The notes: generated by a model from the letters alone, not told the origin. 64,000 nt of DNA from an uncultured Verrucomicrobiota bacterium (GCA_903907925.1 CAIVQB010000077.1:1-64000); one strand, 5' to 3'; counted from the first letter of the stretch, positions 32,495-42,214 are shown. A program made the numbers and translations.

Positions 32495-33678
32495 GCGATG
32501 CCCTCCTTCGTGCGCCGGGCGGGCACGGTGCCCGAATTTGAAAAAGGCGTGGCACGACCCGCGCCGGCCATTCGCGATTCGACGACCGCCAGGATCCGTC
32601 CAGCAATCCGTCCGGCGGCACCCGGGGCGTCCAGCGCGGTCAATCCCTCAATCAATCCACGACGGATCGGTCCGTCCGCCAGCAGGTCGGACACCGCCCG
32701 CACGAGGTCCGCGGGGAGGGTTCCCTGTTGATCCAGCATTCGCGCGGCACCTGCCTTCACCATGGCCTCGGCGTTCACCCGCTGATGATTGTCGGTGGCC
32801 GCCGGAAACGGAATCAACACGGCGGGGAGCCGCATGGCCGCGAATTCAGCCAGCGAAGAAGCTCCGCTGCGGCTGATCACCGCTGTCGCCGCCGCTAGTG
32901 GAATCTCCATCGCGTCGTGGAAGGCCACCACCTTGACCCGGGCTCCGAACGGTGCCGCGGCCGCTTTCACCCACGACAGGTCCCGCGGACCGGTCACATG
33001 AAAAATCTGGAGCGTCGAATGGCTCGACAACAGCGGCGAGAGGGCGGCCACGGCGAGGCGGTTGACGCCCTCGGCACCCTGGCTACCTCCCATGATAACC
33101 AACACCGGATCTGCCGGCTGAAAACCCAGGGCGACGCGGGCGAGTCGGGGATCCTGCTGGACGAATCCAGAGCGGACCGGCGTTCCGGTGGCGGTGACTC
33201 GCGAATTCCGAAGACGTTCCACGGCTTCGGCAAAGCCCACGAAACACTCATTCATCCACGGGGCGAGCCAGCGGTTGGCACGGCCTGGAATGGTGTTGGA
33301 TTCGTGGAGGAAAACCGCGGCACCACGTCCCTTACCGGCGAGAGCCACCGGGACGGAGGTAAATCCGCCCATGGCCAGGACCGCCTGAACCGGTTCCGCA
33401 CGGAAACAGCGTCGGGCACCACTCCACGACCGTGCCGCCGCCGACACACTGGCGAGCAGTTGGCCACGGGTGAGACCGACCGCGGGAAGAAATTCCACCC
33501 CAAATCCCGGAGGCAGATGAGCGACCGCCCGACGATCCACGTCTTTGGTGGAAACGAAGAGCGTGACCGCGGCACCGCGTTCGAGAAGTTCCCGGCCCAC
33601 CGCGACCCCGGGGAACAAATGTCCACCCGTGCCCCCACAGGCAATGGCGATCCGCAACGGGGTGACCGGGATGCTCAT
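32491..33678 (-). CDS. murG: UDP-N-acetylglucosamine--N-acetylmuramyl-pyrophosphoryl-undecaprenol transferase
   Basis: The 395-aa GT28 glycosyltransferase adds GlcNAc to lipid I. Motifs in order are IACGGTGGHLFPGVAVGREL, LAMGGFTSVPVALAG, LHESNTIPGRANRWLA, VIMGGSQGAEGVNRLAV, ISRSGASSLAEFA and PFPAATDNHQRVNAEAM. It overlaps ftsW by 4 bp. The tail after ~370 is A/P/T-rich and not conserved. Confidence 0.94.
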   Translation of the reverse strand: MSIPVTPLRIAIACGGTGGHLFPGVAVGRELLERGAAVTLFVSTKDVDRRAVAHLPPGFGVEFLPAVGLTRGQLLASVSAAARSWSGARRCFRAEPVQAVLAMGGFTSVPVALAGKGRGAAVFLHESNTIPGRANRWLAPWMNECFVGFAEAVERLRNSRVTATGTPVRSGFVQQDPRLARVALGFQPADPVLVIMGGSQGAEGVNRLAVAALSPLLSSHSTLQIFHVTGPRDLSWVKAAAAPFGARVKVVAFHDAMEIPLAAATAVISRSGASSLAEFAAMRLPAVLIPFPAATDNHQRVNAEAMVKAGAARMLDQQGTLPADLVRAVSDLLADGPIRRGLIEGLTALDAPGAAGRIAGRILAVVESRMAGAGRATPFSNSGTVPARRTKEGIA

Positions 33679-34787
33679 TCGGGAAGTTCGGTATCCATCC
33701 GGGAGAACGGATTCCCGAACGGGCGCGTCGTCTCGATTCCAGCGACTCCGTGTCGCGCCACACTCACCAGGCAGCCGATCAATCCGAGCATCATCACCAC
33801 ACCGGTGCCGCCGCGACTGACCAACGGCAGCGGAATGCCCTTGTTGGGCAGGAGGTCAGTGACCACGCCCAGATTGAACAGGGCTTGCGCGCAAATCACG
33901 AACGTGATGCCGGCGGCCAGCAACGCGCCAAAAAGATCGGGTGCCGACTGGGTGATCCGTGCGCCACACACCAGGATGACGGCGAAGACACCCACCACGG
34001 CGAGCGTGAACGGGAGACCCAACTCCTCACCCACGACGGGGAAAATGAAATCGGTGTGATGTTCGGGGATGTTGTACTTGAAGGAACCGCGGCCGAGTCC
34101 TGCTCCATCGACTCCGCCGGCACCAAACGCATACAACCCCTGCAACACCTGATGGTAGCCATCGCTGTTCTGCTCCGGATGAAGGAAGGCGTTCACCCGT
34201 TTCATCGCGTACTCGCTGTTCAGAATGATGACGACAAACACCGTGACGCAGAGAACCGCCGGAAGCATCACCTGCCAGATCCGAACACCGGCCACCACCA
34301 TCATCAGAAACGTGACCAGGCAGAGTAGCGCAGTGGTGCCCTTGTCTGGTTCCAACAGAATAAAGACCAGCGGCAGCGCGGCGACCGAGGCCATGCCGAC
34401 CACGCCGGAAAAAAAGTGATCCATCCGGTGCTCGAACCGGGCGGCGAACCAGGCCAGGCCAACGATCAGGCCCATCTTGGCAAATTCGGACGGTTGAACA
34501 CCCCACAGCCAGCGCTGGGCTCCACCCTTGGAGCTGCCGAGCGGACTCAGCGTGAGGAGCAACAGGAGCACCATCACCGCATAGATCGGCACCGCCCAAC
34601 GTTGCAGCTGGTGGTAGTCGGTCCGGGCGGCGAGCCACAGGGTGACAAACCCGATGCCACAGGCGGCCGCCTGCGATTCGACCTGCGCCTCCCCCACCCA
34701 CAGCATCGTCCCACTGGCCAGCATCGCGAGACTCAGCACCACCAGTGCGCCGACGGCCAGCAGGAGAACGGTGATGATGCGGTTCAT
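33675..34787 (-). CDS. ftsW: SEDS-family lipid II polymerase / division protein FtsW
   Basis: The ATG at 34787 (MNRIITVLLLAVGALVVLSL) begins a 370-aa protein of about ten membrane helices; the ORF extends another 17 codons upstream but those are basic and hydrophilic. Family words are GVQPSEFAKMGLIVGLAWF, LLEPDKGTTALLC, GYHQVLQGLYAFGAGG, GLGRGSFKYNIPEHHTDFIF, AVVGEELG-type PVVGEELGLPF and PLVSRGGTGVVMM. SEDS proteins polymerise glycan strands with a cognate class B PBP, here the ftsI product. Its end overlaps murG by 4 bp. Confidence 0.93.
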   Translation of the reverse strand: MNRIITVLLLAVGALVVLSLAMLASGTMLWVGEAQVESQAAACGIGFVTLWLAARTDYHQLQRWAVPIYAVMVLLLLLTLSPLGSSKGGAQRWLWGVQPSEFAKMGLIVGLAWFAARFEHRMDHFFSGVVGMASVAALPLVFILLEPDKGTTALLCLVTFLMMVVAGVRIWQVMLPAVLCVTVFVVIILNSEYAMKRVNAFLHPEQNSDGYHQVLQGLYAFGAGGVDGAGLGRGSFKYNIPEHHTDFIFPVVGEELGLPFTLAVVGVFAVILVCGARITQSAPDLFGALLAAGITFVICAQALFNLGVVTDLLPNKGIPLPLVSRGGTGVVMMLGLIGCLVSVARHGVAGIETTRPFGNPFSRMDTELPE

Positions 34788-34853
34788 GGGAAGCTTTCGG
34801 TTCGTGGCGCGCCGGGCTGAGGTGGCCCGGCGCGCCAACGATTCGTCAGACGC

Positions 34854-35759
34854 TTATTTGGCCGGGGTCCCGCCGGTGGGCACCGTCCCGGTCGGAACCG
34901 GGGCCGCCGTCGGCACGGGGTTGGCTGCGGGAACCGAATCCGGAGTGGTTGGGGCCGTCACCGGCGCACCCTTGACTGGGAGTTTCAGTTTTTGTCCAAC
35001 CTGGATGGAATCGGAGGCGAGGTTGTTGAGGGCACGGATCGCCTTGACCGTGGTGCCGTGTTTCTTGGCGATCTTGCCGAGGTTGTCGCCACCTTTGACC
35101 CGGTAGACAAGACTGTCGCTGGAGGCCGTATCCGCCGCGGTTTCGGTCGCGCCACCGCTCTTGCCGGCCTTCGCTTCGCCCGCCGGCACTCCGGTGGATC
35201 CCGGAATTTGCAACGTCTGGTCCACCTTCAACTTCGCGAGGTTTACGTTGGGATTGGCCTCCTTGAGTGCCTTGAGGGTGATGCCGTGTTTTTTGGCCAG
35301 GATGGCGGCGATGTCGCCCTTCTGAACCTTGTACTCGGTCGCGCCGGTGGTCGCTGCGCCGGTCGAGCCCGCGCCTGCTCCGGTCCCGGCAACGTCGCCG
35401 CCCAGGTTGGCCGCCGCGCCGTTGGTGCTGACGGCACCGACCACTCCACCGAGGCCATTTCCAAGACCGCCTCCGGCGGCCATCCCGGCTGCCGGTCCGC
35501 CGGGCAGCGCGTTGGTGGCGGATCCCAGGACGGGTGCGTTGGTATCGGGCGCAACGGCACCGGTGACACCGGCCAGATCATTGGTGGCACCGGTGTCGGG
35601 AGCCTTCGCTTCCTCCTTCTTGCAGCCGAGAATCAGGAATCCGCCGAGGACGAAAACGTGGAGACCGACGATCAGGGCGGCGACCTGAAGCGATGACTTG
35701 CTCCGGGCCTGCTTTTCCAGCAGGGAGCCTTGGGGTGCTAACGGGTTGGGAGTACTCAT
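34854..35759 (-). CDS. Membrane-anchored protein with two LysM domains
   Basis: The 301-aa product has one membrane helix ([20 protein letters not shown]) followed by GCKKE, which may be a lipobox. A glycine/alanine/asparagine-rich linker follows, then two LysM domains: [25 protein letters not shown] and [25 protein letters not shown]. The end is proline/threonine-rich. LysM binds peptidoglycan, so the protein should link the cell envelope to the wall. It sits where murD normally lies, between mraY and ftsW. Its start codon overlaps the stop of a 126-codon ORF upstream. Confidence 0.85.
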   Translation of the reverse strand: MSTPNPLAPQGSLLEKQARSKSSLQVAALIVGLHVFVLGGFLILGCKKEEAKAPDTGATNDLAGVTGAVAPDTNAPVLGSATNALPGGPAAGMAAGGGLGNGLGGVVGAVSTNGAAANLGGDVAGTGAGAGSTGAATTGATEYKVQKGDIAAILAKKHGITLKALKEANPNVNLAKLKVDQTLQIPGSTGVPAGEAKAGKSGGATETAADTASSDSLVYRVKGGDNLGKIAKKHGTTVKAIRALNNLASDSIQVGQKLKLPVKGAPVTAPTTPDSVPAANPVPTAAPVPTGTVPTGGTPAK

Positions 35760-36136
35760 GGTTTTTCAGCGCCGCAGAGCGGCATCGTTCGAGGAATAGG
35801 TTGGGATGAATTGATGCCGTGGTGACTCCTCAAGCCACCACGACACCAAGCTGGAAGCGCACGGAAAAAGCCGGCAATGCGGTCTCCTCCACTCGGGGAA
35901 ACCCGGACTCCTGCAGACCGGCAACGGATTGACACCGCAGCCGGAATCGAGGAGCCCGGAATTGAAAAACGTTCGCTGCCGCCGGAATCACCGCGCCCAC
36001 CGCCAACATGACGGCCAGGGATGACGCCGTCGGACCCCATTAAACCGCCGGCGGACCGCGGTGCAAGGGGCGAAACGTCCGACCGCCGGAAATGGCGTCC
36101 AGCGAGGGGGATCGGCGTAAAAATACTGCGGTTCAT
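35756..36136 (-). CDS. Hypothetical 126-aa ORF bridging mraY and the LysM gene
   Basis: The ORF begins with an ATG that overlaps the mraY stop as ATGA, and its own stop overlaps the LysM gene's start as ATGA. Both joins in one gap are unusual by chance. The predicted protein is rich in R, G, S and P (for example [27 protein letters not shown]), has no membrane helix or signal peptide, and matches nothing I recognise. It may be a real lineage-specific gene, or simply an intact frame in a 373-bp spacer. No structured RNA could be identified there either. Confidence 0.35.
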   Translation of the reverse strand: MNRSIFTPIPLAGRHFRRSDVSPLAPRSAGGLMGSDGVIPGRHVGGGRGDSGGSERFSIPGSSIPAAVSIRCRSAGVRVSPSGGDRIAGFFRALPAWCRGGLRSHHGINSSQPIPRTMPLCGAEKP

Positions 36137-37260
36137 CGAATCTTAAGCGTGCTCAACGCCAGGACGGCGCAGAGGATTCCGGCGATGTAGAATCGCGTGA
36201 CAATCTTGGATTCCGGCCATCCTTTTTTGCGAAAATGATGGTGGAGCGGCGACATCAGGAAGATTCGCCGGCCTTCGCCGAAGCGGATCCGGGTGAATTT
36301 GAACCATCCCACCTGCAGCATGACGCTCAACGCCTCGGCCACAAACACGCCGCCGGCGATGAACAACACGAAGGGTTGATGGATGAGCACGGCCACGATG
36401 CCGAGCGCACCGCCGAGCGCCAGTGACCCGGTGTCGCCCATGAACACTTCCGCCGGATGGCAGTTGAACCACAGGAAACCCAGGCTGGCCCCGATCATCG
36501 CCCCGCAGACGACGGTGAGTTCCGACGCCCCCGCAACGTGGCTGACCAGGAGGTATTTAGCGAACACCGCATTGCCGGCGACATAAGTCATCACCAGGAA
36601 GGCCAGCGAACAGATGAGCGTACAGCCGATGGCCAGTCCGTCCATGCCATCGGTCAGATTCACAGCATTGCTGCTGCCGACAATGGTCAACACTGCCAAC
36701 AGCACCCCGACCACCGGCATCCCCACCAGCACCGGAGTTTTGAGAAACGGCAGTTCGACGTCATCGATCAGGTGCCGGGTCGACGGAAGGCGCCAAAGGT
36801 AGATGGCGATGGCGGTGGCCAGGCCGAACTGGACGTAGAGCTTGATGCGCGACGCCGCGCCCTCGGAGTTCTGCCGGGTGACCTTCAGCCAGTCGTCATA
36901 GAATCCCAGCCCGGCCAGCACGATCAGCGAGAGGACGGTCACTAGGATCAGCGGATTCCAACGCGCCCACAACAAAACCGAGACATCCAGCACCACCACG
37001 ATGAGGATGCCTCCCATGGTGGGTGTTCCCCGCTTGGCGGTGTCGGCCGCCACGGCGGCGAAATCGGACTGGCCGTCGCGGACATCCTTGGGGCGGTAAT
37101 CCTGCCGGAACTTCAACTCCCGCAGCCAGGAAATCACCCGCGGACCCCACAGCATCGACAGCAGCAACGCGGTCACCGCGGCGCCAGCAGTCCGGAAGGT
37201 GACGTACTTGAATACCGTCCACGGCGCATACGGCAACAGTTCTGACAGGCGGTACAACAT
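36133..37260 (-). CDS. mraY: Phospho-N-acetylmuramoyl-pentapeptide transferase
   Basis: The 375-aa polytopic enzyme makes lipid I from UDP-MurNAc-pentapeptide and undecaprenyl phosphate. Signatures are the acidic pair in GLGFYDDWLKVTRQNS, AVNLTDGMDGLAIGCTLI, WFNCHPAEVFMGDTGSLALG and the His motif MSPLHHHFRKKGWPESKIVT. Roughly ten membrane helices can be traced. It lies 3 bp downstream of murF. Confidence 0.95.
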   Translation of the reverse strand: MLYRLSELLPYAPWTVFKYVTFRTAGAAVTALLLSMLWGPRVISWLRELKFRQDYRPKDVRDGQSDFAAVAADTAKRGTPTMGGILIVVVLDVSVLLWARWNPLILVTVLSLIVLAGLGFYDDWLKVTRQNSEGAASRIKLYVQFGLATAIAIYLWRLPSTRHLIDDVELPFLKTPVLVGMPVVGVLLAVLTIVGSSNAVNLTDGMDGLAIGCTLICSLAFLVMTYVAGNAVFAKYLLVSHVAGASELTVVCGAMIGASLGFLWFNCHPAEVFMGDTGSLALGGALGIVAVLIHQPFVLFIAGGVFVAEALSVMLQVGWFKFTRIRFGEGRRIFLMSPLHHHFRKKGWPESKIVTRFYIAGILCAVLALSTLKIR

Positions 37261-37263
37261 GGT

Positions 37264-38682
37264 TCAGGCGGCCTTGGGCAGCGGATCACGCGAACGCAGT
37301 TCCAATTGGCGGATCAACGCTTCGAGCAACCGTTCAAGCCGGGCCGAACGGGAGGCCTTGAACACCACGGTGTCGCCGGGTTCCAGGAAATGCAGCACGG
37401 CCTCGGCGGCACTCTCCGGCGTCGCGAAGGCGGTCGCACGATTTGAACCAGCCGCCGCGGCGGTCACGGCGGCACGCGTCCCCACGGCAAACACGGCATC
37501 GATTCCGAGCCGGGCCGCGGTCCGACCCACTTCCTCGTGAGCCGAATGGGTTTCATTTCCCAGTTCCGCCATGTCGCCCAGCACCGCCACCCGCCGGCCG
37601 CCGCACGGCAGCTGCACCAGGGTCTGCAACGCCGCGGTCATCGAATCCGCATTGGCATTGTAGGTGTCGTCCAACAACCGGACGCCGCCGGCCTCGCGGA
37701 ACCGGAGCCGCTGGGTTGCGGGTGAAAAAACCGCCAGGCCGTCGCGACCGTCGCCGGGCAAAGCGCCCAGCTCGAAGGCGGCCGCCAGTCCCAGTAGCGC
37801 GTTGGCGACTGAATGACGGCCTGGCAAAGTGATGGAATACTCCCCGTTCCACGCGGAATCGGGTGCGGAAACGGAGAACACGGTCCGACCCCACTCCATG
37901 GAGCGCACGTCAGCAGTCCACTCGTTTCCGGGCCCGAACCCGGCACGGACCACCCGCGCCGCGGCACGCGAGGCCAGGTGATTCCGGAACGGACATTCGC
38001 CGTTGAGGATCAACACCCCGCCCGCATCCGCGGAGGGCAACCGTTCGGCGAGCACGCCTTCCTCGGCGGCCACGCCGGCGAGGTCGTGAAAAAATTCCAG
38101 GTGCTCGCGTCCAATGCTGGTGATCACACCCAGCCTCGGGGCGATCATGTCGACCAGCGGTCCCAGTTCACCCGGATGATTCGTCCCGGCCTCCAGGACA
38201 GCCACCTGATGACGGGACTCCAATCCCAGCAAGGTTGCGGGAACTCCGACGTCGTTGTTGAAACTGGCCTCACTCTTCAAGGTCGCAAACCGCCGCAACA
38301 GGATGGTTGCGAGAATTTCCTTGGTGGTCGTCTTGCCGTTGGACCCGCCGACACAGACCACCGGCAGCGTGAAACGTCGGCGGTAGGCGGTAGCAATCCG
38401 GCCATAGGCAGCTCGAGGATCGTCCACTACCAGCGCGGGAAGCTCCGCCGGCACTCGTTTCAGCCGATCCGCCGCCACAACCGCCGCAACCGCGCCTCGC
38501 GCCAGCACTTCGCCCAAATGATCGTGGGCATCGTGTCGCTCGCCGGCGAGCGCGACAAACAGACCGCCCGGACCCACCCGGCGCGAATCGGTCACAACAG
38601 CGGAAATCACGATGTTCATCAGCGCCGGCGGGATCGGTGACCCGCAGGCTTCGGCAAAGAATTGGAGGGGCAGCGTTTCCAT
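37264..38682 (-). CDS. murF: UDP-N-acetylmuramoyl-tripeptide--D-alanyl-D-alanine ligase
   Basis: The 472-aa Mur ligase adds D-Ala-D-Ala to the UDP-MurNAc tripeptide. The N-terminal domain has TDSRRVGPGGLFVALAGERH with DAHD. The ATP loop is VCVGGSNGKTTTKEILATIL. Also visible are EASFNNDVGVPATLLGL, VLEAGTNHPGELGPLVDMI, HSVANALLGLAAAFELGA and RLLDDTYNANADSMTAALQ. These are MurF, not MurE, features. No murE gene is present upstream. Confidence 0.94.
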   Translation of the reverse strand: METLPLQFFAEACGSPIPPALMNIVISAVVTDSRRVGPGGLFVALAGERHDAHDHLGEVLARGAVAAVVAADRLKRVPAELPALVVDDPRAAYGRIATAYRRRFTLPVVCVGGSNGKTTTKEILATILLRRFATLKSEASFNNDVGVPATLLGLESRHQVAVLEAGTNHPGELGPLVDMIAPRLGVITSIGREHLEFFHDLAGVAAEEGVLAERLPSADAGGVLILNGECPFRNHLASRAAARVVRAGFGPGNEWTADVRSMEWGRTVFSVSAPDSAWNGEYSITLPGRHSVANALLGLAAAFELGALPGDGRDGLAVFSPATQRLRFREAGGVRLLDDTYNANADSMTAALQTLVQLPCGGRRVAVLGDMAELGNETHSAHEEVGRTAARLGIDAVFAVGTRAAVTAAAAGSNRATAFATPESAAEAVLHFLEPGDTVVFKASRSARLERLLEALIRQLELRSRDPLPKAA

Positions 38683-38683
38683 T

Positions 38684-39487
38684 TCAGCGCATCTGAAAGG
38701 TGGCGTTCACCACGGCGGTGATCGTTTTTTCCGGACTGGAGGTGTCGTTGCGGCCTTCCCAGGTCGTCTCGTTCGAATACAACGGCGCTATTTGAAAAAC
38801 ACCCATCCGAGCCGACCGCAGTCCGCCCAGGCGTCGTCCGCCATGCCCCGAAATCTGTTCCGCGCGGGCCCGGGCATCCCGGGTCGCCTCACCCAACATT
38901 TCGACTTTGGCATCCGCGGAACGGGTGTAGATGAACTCGGGAACCGAGGGAGTTAGTTGAACCCCCTGTTCCAGCAACGCCACCGAGTCGCGATCCAACT
39001 GCATGACCCGGTCCACCTCGGCCGAGCGGATCTCCACCGGCTGCGACAGCTTGAAGGCGACGGTCCGTTGAACGGTGGTTTCATCCTGACCCATCCGTTG
39101 TTTGTCCTGACCCACCACCTCGGTGATGACGATCGGGGCGAAGACGGCGTTGGTCACTCCGGCGCTGGCCACGAACGCGGCGACGCGATCACGATCCGAA
39201 CGCAAACGGCGCTGGGCCTCGACCAGAGTCGGGGCCGACACGGTGTAGGACGCACGCCAGATGACGAAATCGGAGCTGACATTGCGGCGCGCCGAACCGG
39301 TGACCGTGATCGCCGCGGCATCTGCAATGCGAACCCAGGCGCGGGTCACAACCATGGCGGCCAGCACCAGGCCGCACGACAGGAACACCCCCGCCAGGAG
39401 GCCGGCGAGGTGCGGTCGACCCGGAGCAGGCACCGGCGTGAGGGCCACCGGCGGGGTCGGGGCCGGACTGGATTCGGAAGCGGACAC
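38684..39487 (-). CDS. SIMPL-domain (DUF541) protein
   Basis: The 267-aa protein has a proline-rich cytoplasmic start, one membrane helix (GLLAGVFLSCGLVLAAMVVT), and then a SIMPL/DUF541 fold: ITVTGSARRNVSSDFVIWRA, AFVASAGVTNAVFAPIVITE, LEQGVQLTPSVPEFIYT, ARARAEQISGHGGRRLGG and AVVNATFQM. The region faces the periplasm. The family has no agreed function. It sits in the slot where murE usually follows ftsI, and ends 1 bp before the murF start. Confidence 0.85.
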   Translation of the reverse strand: MSASESSPAPTPPVALTPVPAPGRPHLAGLLAGVFLSCGLVLAAMVVTRAWVRIADAAAITVTGSARRNVSSDFVIWRASYTVSAPTLVEAQRRLRSDRDRVAAFVASAGVTNAVFAPIVITEVVGQDKQRMGQDETTVQRTVAFKLSQPVEIRSAEVDRVMQLDRDSVALLEQGVQLTPSVPEFIYTRSADAKVEMLGEATRDARARAEQISGHGGRRLGGLRSARMGVFQIAPLYSNETTWEGRNDTSSPEKTITAVVNATFQMR

Positions 39488-39499
39488 GGCGGGATTGGC

Positions 39500-39586
39500 T
39501 TAGAGCATCGCCAGCAGACAGAGCAGGCAGAGCAGAGCCTTGGCGGCGAACTCCCAATTCCAGTGGAGAGCGTGGAATACGGTCAT
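39500..39586 (-). CDS. Possible 28-aa hydrophobic peptide
   Basis: An ATG at 39586 encodes MTVFHALHWNWEFAAKALLC ending in LLCLLAML. It could be a single-helix membrane peptide filling the 127-bp gap between the ftsI and SIMPL genes. There is no good ribosome-binding site (AACCTTGCC precedes the ATG), and the reading could be accidental. Confidence 0.3.
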   Translation of the reverse strand: MTVFHALHWNWEFAAKALLCLLCLLAML

Positions 39587-39614
39587 GGCAAGGTTGGGTT
39601 CGGAATTGTGGCGG

Positions 39615-41774
39615 TCACGGTTTCGAAGGCGACGCATGCGCCGCAGCAACAATCCGGCCACCCGCACTCGCGGGAAGCAGGGGCAGGACATCGGCGGTAT
39701 TCGTTCCCGCGGAAGGTTGCAGCGCGAGGTAACTGGCCATCTCCTGGCCGATGCGGGCGAACAACGGGGCGCAGGCCTTGCCTCCGTAGTAGGCCTTCCC
39801 GGCGGTGGTGGGTTCATCGGCGGTGATCACGATGCAAACCTCCGGATGTTCCGCGGGGAAAAAGCCGACGAAACTCGCGTAGAAACGGGTGACCGAATAG
39901 TGGCCGGTGGCGGGATCAATCTTCTTGGTGGTGCCGGTTTTTCCGGCGACATCGAAATCGGCGATTGCCGCCTTGGCACCGGTTCCATCTGTGACCACCC
40001 GCCGCATCGCCCGCACCATCTCATGGGCCGTCGAGCTCTGGATCACCCGCCGGACCACGCGGGGAGCGTACTCGCGGACCGTTTGATTGTTGGCGGTCAC
40101 CAGCCGGTGGACGATGCGGGGCTCCATGAGAACGCCGTCATTGGCGATCGCCGCGGCGGCCATGGCGGTCTGGATCGGGGTCGCATAAATGCCGTAGCCG
40201 AACGGCAGACTGGCCGGAGTTTCGCCATCCCAACTCGGAATGTTGCCGCGATTTTCGCCGTGAATGGGCACCTCGGTGGGGACGCCCTTTACGACGCGCC
40301 AGGAGGTTCCGGCTTCGGCGCATTCAATGCCGGTCCGCGCGGTGAATCCGAAATCGCGGATGTAACGCAGCATCGAGTTGGTGCCGAGCGCGAGCCCGAT
40401 CTTGACCGCACCAATGTTGCTGGAGTGGGCGAACGCGTCCTCCACGGTGACGGAGTTCATGTGATGTCCCTGATCATCGCTGATCGTCCGGCGGGATCCC
40501 GGCGGCTTCCATTTTCCACCCTCGCAATTGATCATTCCGTCCAGCCGGACCAATCCGGTGTCGAGCGCCGCGGAATAGGTGACGATCTTGAAGGTCGATC
40601 CCGGTTCGGCCGGTTCCACCAGTGCCCGGTTCTTCAAGGCTTCCAGGCTGGGAATGTGCCGCGAATTGGGGTTCCAGGTCGGCCGATTGGCGAGTGCCAG
40701 GATTTCACCCGTCCGGGGCCGTACCACCACCGCGGAGATGCCCTTGGGATGGAGCGTCTCCATGCCGTAGTCGAGGGTGTCCTCGACCATGGACTGGATG
40801 GTGGCGTCGATGGTAAGGACGATGTTGAGTCCGTCGGTCGGTGCGATTTCGCGCTCGCGGAGCGGCACCAGTTCGTGGCCCATGGCACGGTAGGTTTCGA
40901 CGAGACCGTGCGAACCGCGGAGTTCCCGATCGAACCGCTGTTCAATGCCGGCGGCGCCGACCACGCGGACGGGAATGCGCCCGCCGGGGATCGCCGGTTC
41001 CCAACTATTGGTGGTGTACCCCAGAATGTGGGCCGCCGCGTGTTCGAGCGGATAGGTGCGAAGTTCGATCGTCTCGGCGAATAATCCTGCGGCGCGACAT
41101 TCGGCCAGGTTGCTCAGGGCGATGGAACGCTCGAGGGCCAGAGGCTTCAACCGCTGACGCAACTGTTTCGACACCTGTATGCGTCCGGGAATGTTCCACC
41201 ACGGCACGCTTTTCTTCAGGCGGGCGCCCGCACGGAGGGCATTGGTCCAGGCCACCGAAGCCTCCCATTCCTGCCGGAACCGGTTCGTCGCCAACATCGC
41301 CTCGAACTGAACCCAGCGGTCCACCGGCAGGTTGGTGACCACTCCGTTGTCGTGCCGGACGCGAGGTCTGAAGACCACCGTGGGGATGCGAGCGGTTCCG
41401 TTGGTGACCCAGTTGGTCATCGCCTGGCGATACGCCTCGGGCTGCAGGCGTCGGAGAATTTCCGGTGAATCAATGCCAAAAATCGGAGCGGACAACCGGG
41501 CGAGCTCCGCCGAAAACGGTCCGATCTTGACCGGGTCGGCATGAACGGTGACGACGAACTGGGAGACGACGAGCGGGAAATTGTTAACGTCGAGAATGGA
41601 TCCGCGACGCGCGGGATTGACCACCTTGCGCAACGTGGCGGCGGTGGAATGGGCCTGCGGATGCGGCCGCTGAAGCGCCTGCAAAAAGACCAACCGGACC
41701 GCCAACACCGAGAAGCCGACGGAGAACAGGGCGGCAATGCCCCAAATCCTTCGGTTCTGGTGGAAGGTGTTCAT
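39615..41774 (-). CDS. ftsI: Division-type class B penicillin-binding protein (FtsI/PBP2/3-like)
   Basis: The 719-aa transpeptidase has an N-terminal membrane helix (IWGIAALFSVGFSVLAVRLV), a PBP dimerisation domain with RRGSILDVNNFPL, and ILGYTTNSWEPA. The transpeptidase domain has the active-site serine in PAEPGSTFKIVTYSAAL (about residue 392), the SxN motif in AFAHSSNIGAVKIGLALG and the KTG triad in DVAGKTGTTKKIDPATG (about 611). It crosslinks septal peptidoglycan with FtsW. No PASTA domain is present. It starts immediately after the ftsL-like gene with no gap. Confidence 0.93.
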   Translation of the reverse strand: MNTFHQNRRIWGIAALFSVGFSVLAVRLVFLQALQRPHPQAHSTAATLRKVVNPARRGSILDVNNFPLVVSQFVVTVHADPVKIGPFSAELARLSAPIFGIDSPEILRRLQPEAYRQAMTNWVTNGTARIPTVVFRPRVRHDNGVVTNLPVDRWVQFEAMLATNRFRQEWEASVAWTNALRAGARLKKSVPWWNIPGRIQVSKQLRQRLKPLALERSIALSNLAECRAAGLFAETIELRTYPLEHAAAHILGYTTNSWEPAIPGGRIPVRVVGAAGIEQRFDRELRGSHGLVETYRAMGHELVPLREREIAPTDGLNIVLTIDATIQSMVEDTLDYGMETLHPKGISAVVVRPRTGEILALANRPTWNPNSRHIPSLEALKNRALVEPAEPGSTFKIVTYSAALDTGLVRLDGMINCEGGKWKPPGSRRTISDDQGHHMNSVTVEDAFAHSSNIGAVKIGLALGTNSMLRYIRDFGFTARTGIECAEAGTSWRVVKGVPTEVPIHGENRGNIPSWDGETPASLPFGYGIYATPIQTAMAAAAIANDGVLMEPRIVHRLVTANNQTVREYAPRVVRRVIQSSTAHEMVRAMRRVVTDGTGAKAAIADFDVAGKTGTTKKIDPATGHYSVTRFYASFVGFFPAEHPEVCIVITADEPTTAGKAYYGGKACAPLFARIGQEMASYLALQPSAGTNTADVLPLLPASAGGRIVAAAHASPSKP

Positions 41775-42191
41775 TCAGCGGGAGGCCGCGGCCAGGGGAG
41801 GTTGAAACGCGCTGGAACTCCGGAAATCACTCACCCGGTTCGGAACAGTGGCAGCCGCCGCGACCGACGGCATCCGGACTGTCGGAGCCTGCACGAAGAG
41901 ACGTTGCGACGGATTGATGTTGGTCAGATCGAGATGAAATTCCTGAATCTTGAGGCGCAATTCGCCGGCGGACGACAGCCGGGTATGCAGGATCCGGCGT
42001 TGATCCAAAATGGCGGAAAGAGACTGCGCTCGGCGTTCCAATCCGCCCAATTGTTCACCCAAACGCTGGTGGGCCTTGCGCTGGAGAACGTAGCCCAGCG
42101 TCATGCCCGCCACAGACACGACGGCGAACAACACGAGTCCGAAGGTCTGCCATCGGAGAGCCTGCACGCCGCGCTTCTGGTTTTTTGCCAT
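41775..42191 (-). CDS. ftsL: FtsL-like division protein
   Basis: The 138-aa product has the layout of FtsL: a short basic cytoplasmic start (MAKNQKRGVQALRW), one membrane helix (TFGLVLFAVVSVAGMTLGYV) and a helical coiled-coil segment (LGEQLGGLERRAQSLSAILD). The tail (after ~95) is A/P/S-rich. The sequence of FtsL is weakly conserved, so the call relies on the architecture and position between rsmH and ftsI. Confidence 0.75.
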   Translation of the reverse strand: MAKNQKRGVQALRWQTFGLVLFAVVSVAGMTLGYVLQRKAHQRLGEQLGGLERRAQSLSAILDQRRILHTRLSSAGELRLKIQEFHLDLTNINPSQRLFVQAPTVRMPSVAAAATVPNRVSDFRSSSAFQPPLAAASR

Positions 42192-42214
42192 GAGTGGAGG
42201 GGTTGGAGTTGGAA

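Noticed and set aside
32917-34059. 380-codon plus-strand ORF opposite murG and ftsW
   Set aside because: It crosses two well-supported genes on the other strand and lacks any recognisable motif.
39540-41084. 514-codon plus-strand ORF opposite the ftsI gene
   Set aside because: Same reason: the minus-strand frame carries the complete penicillin-binding motifs.
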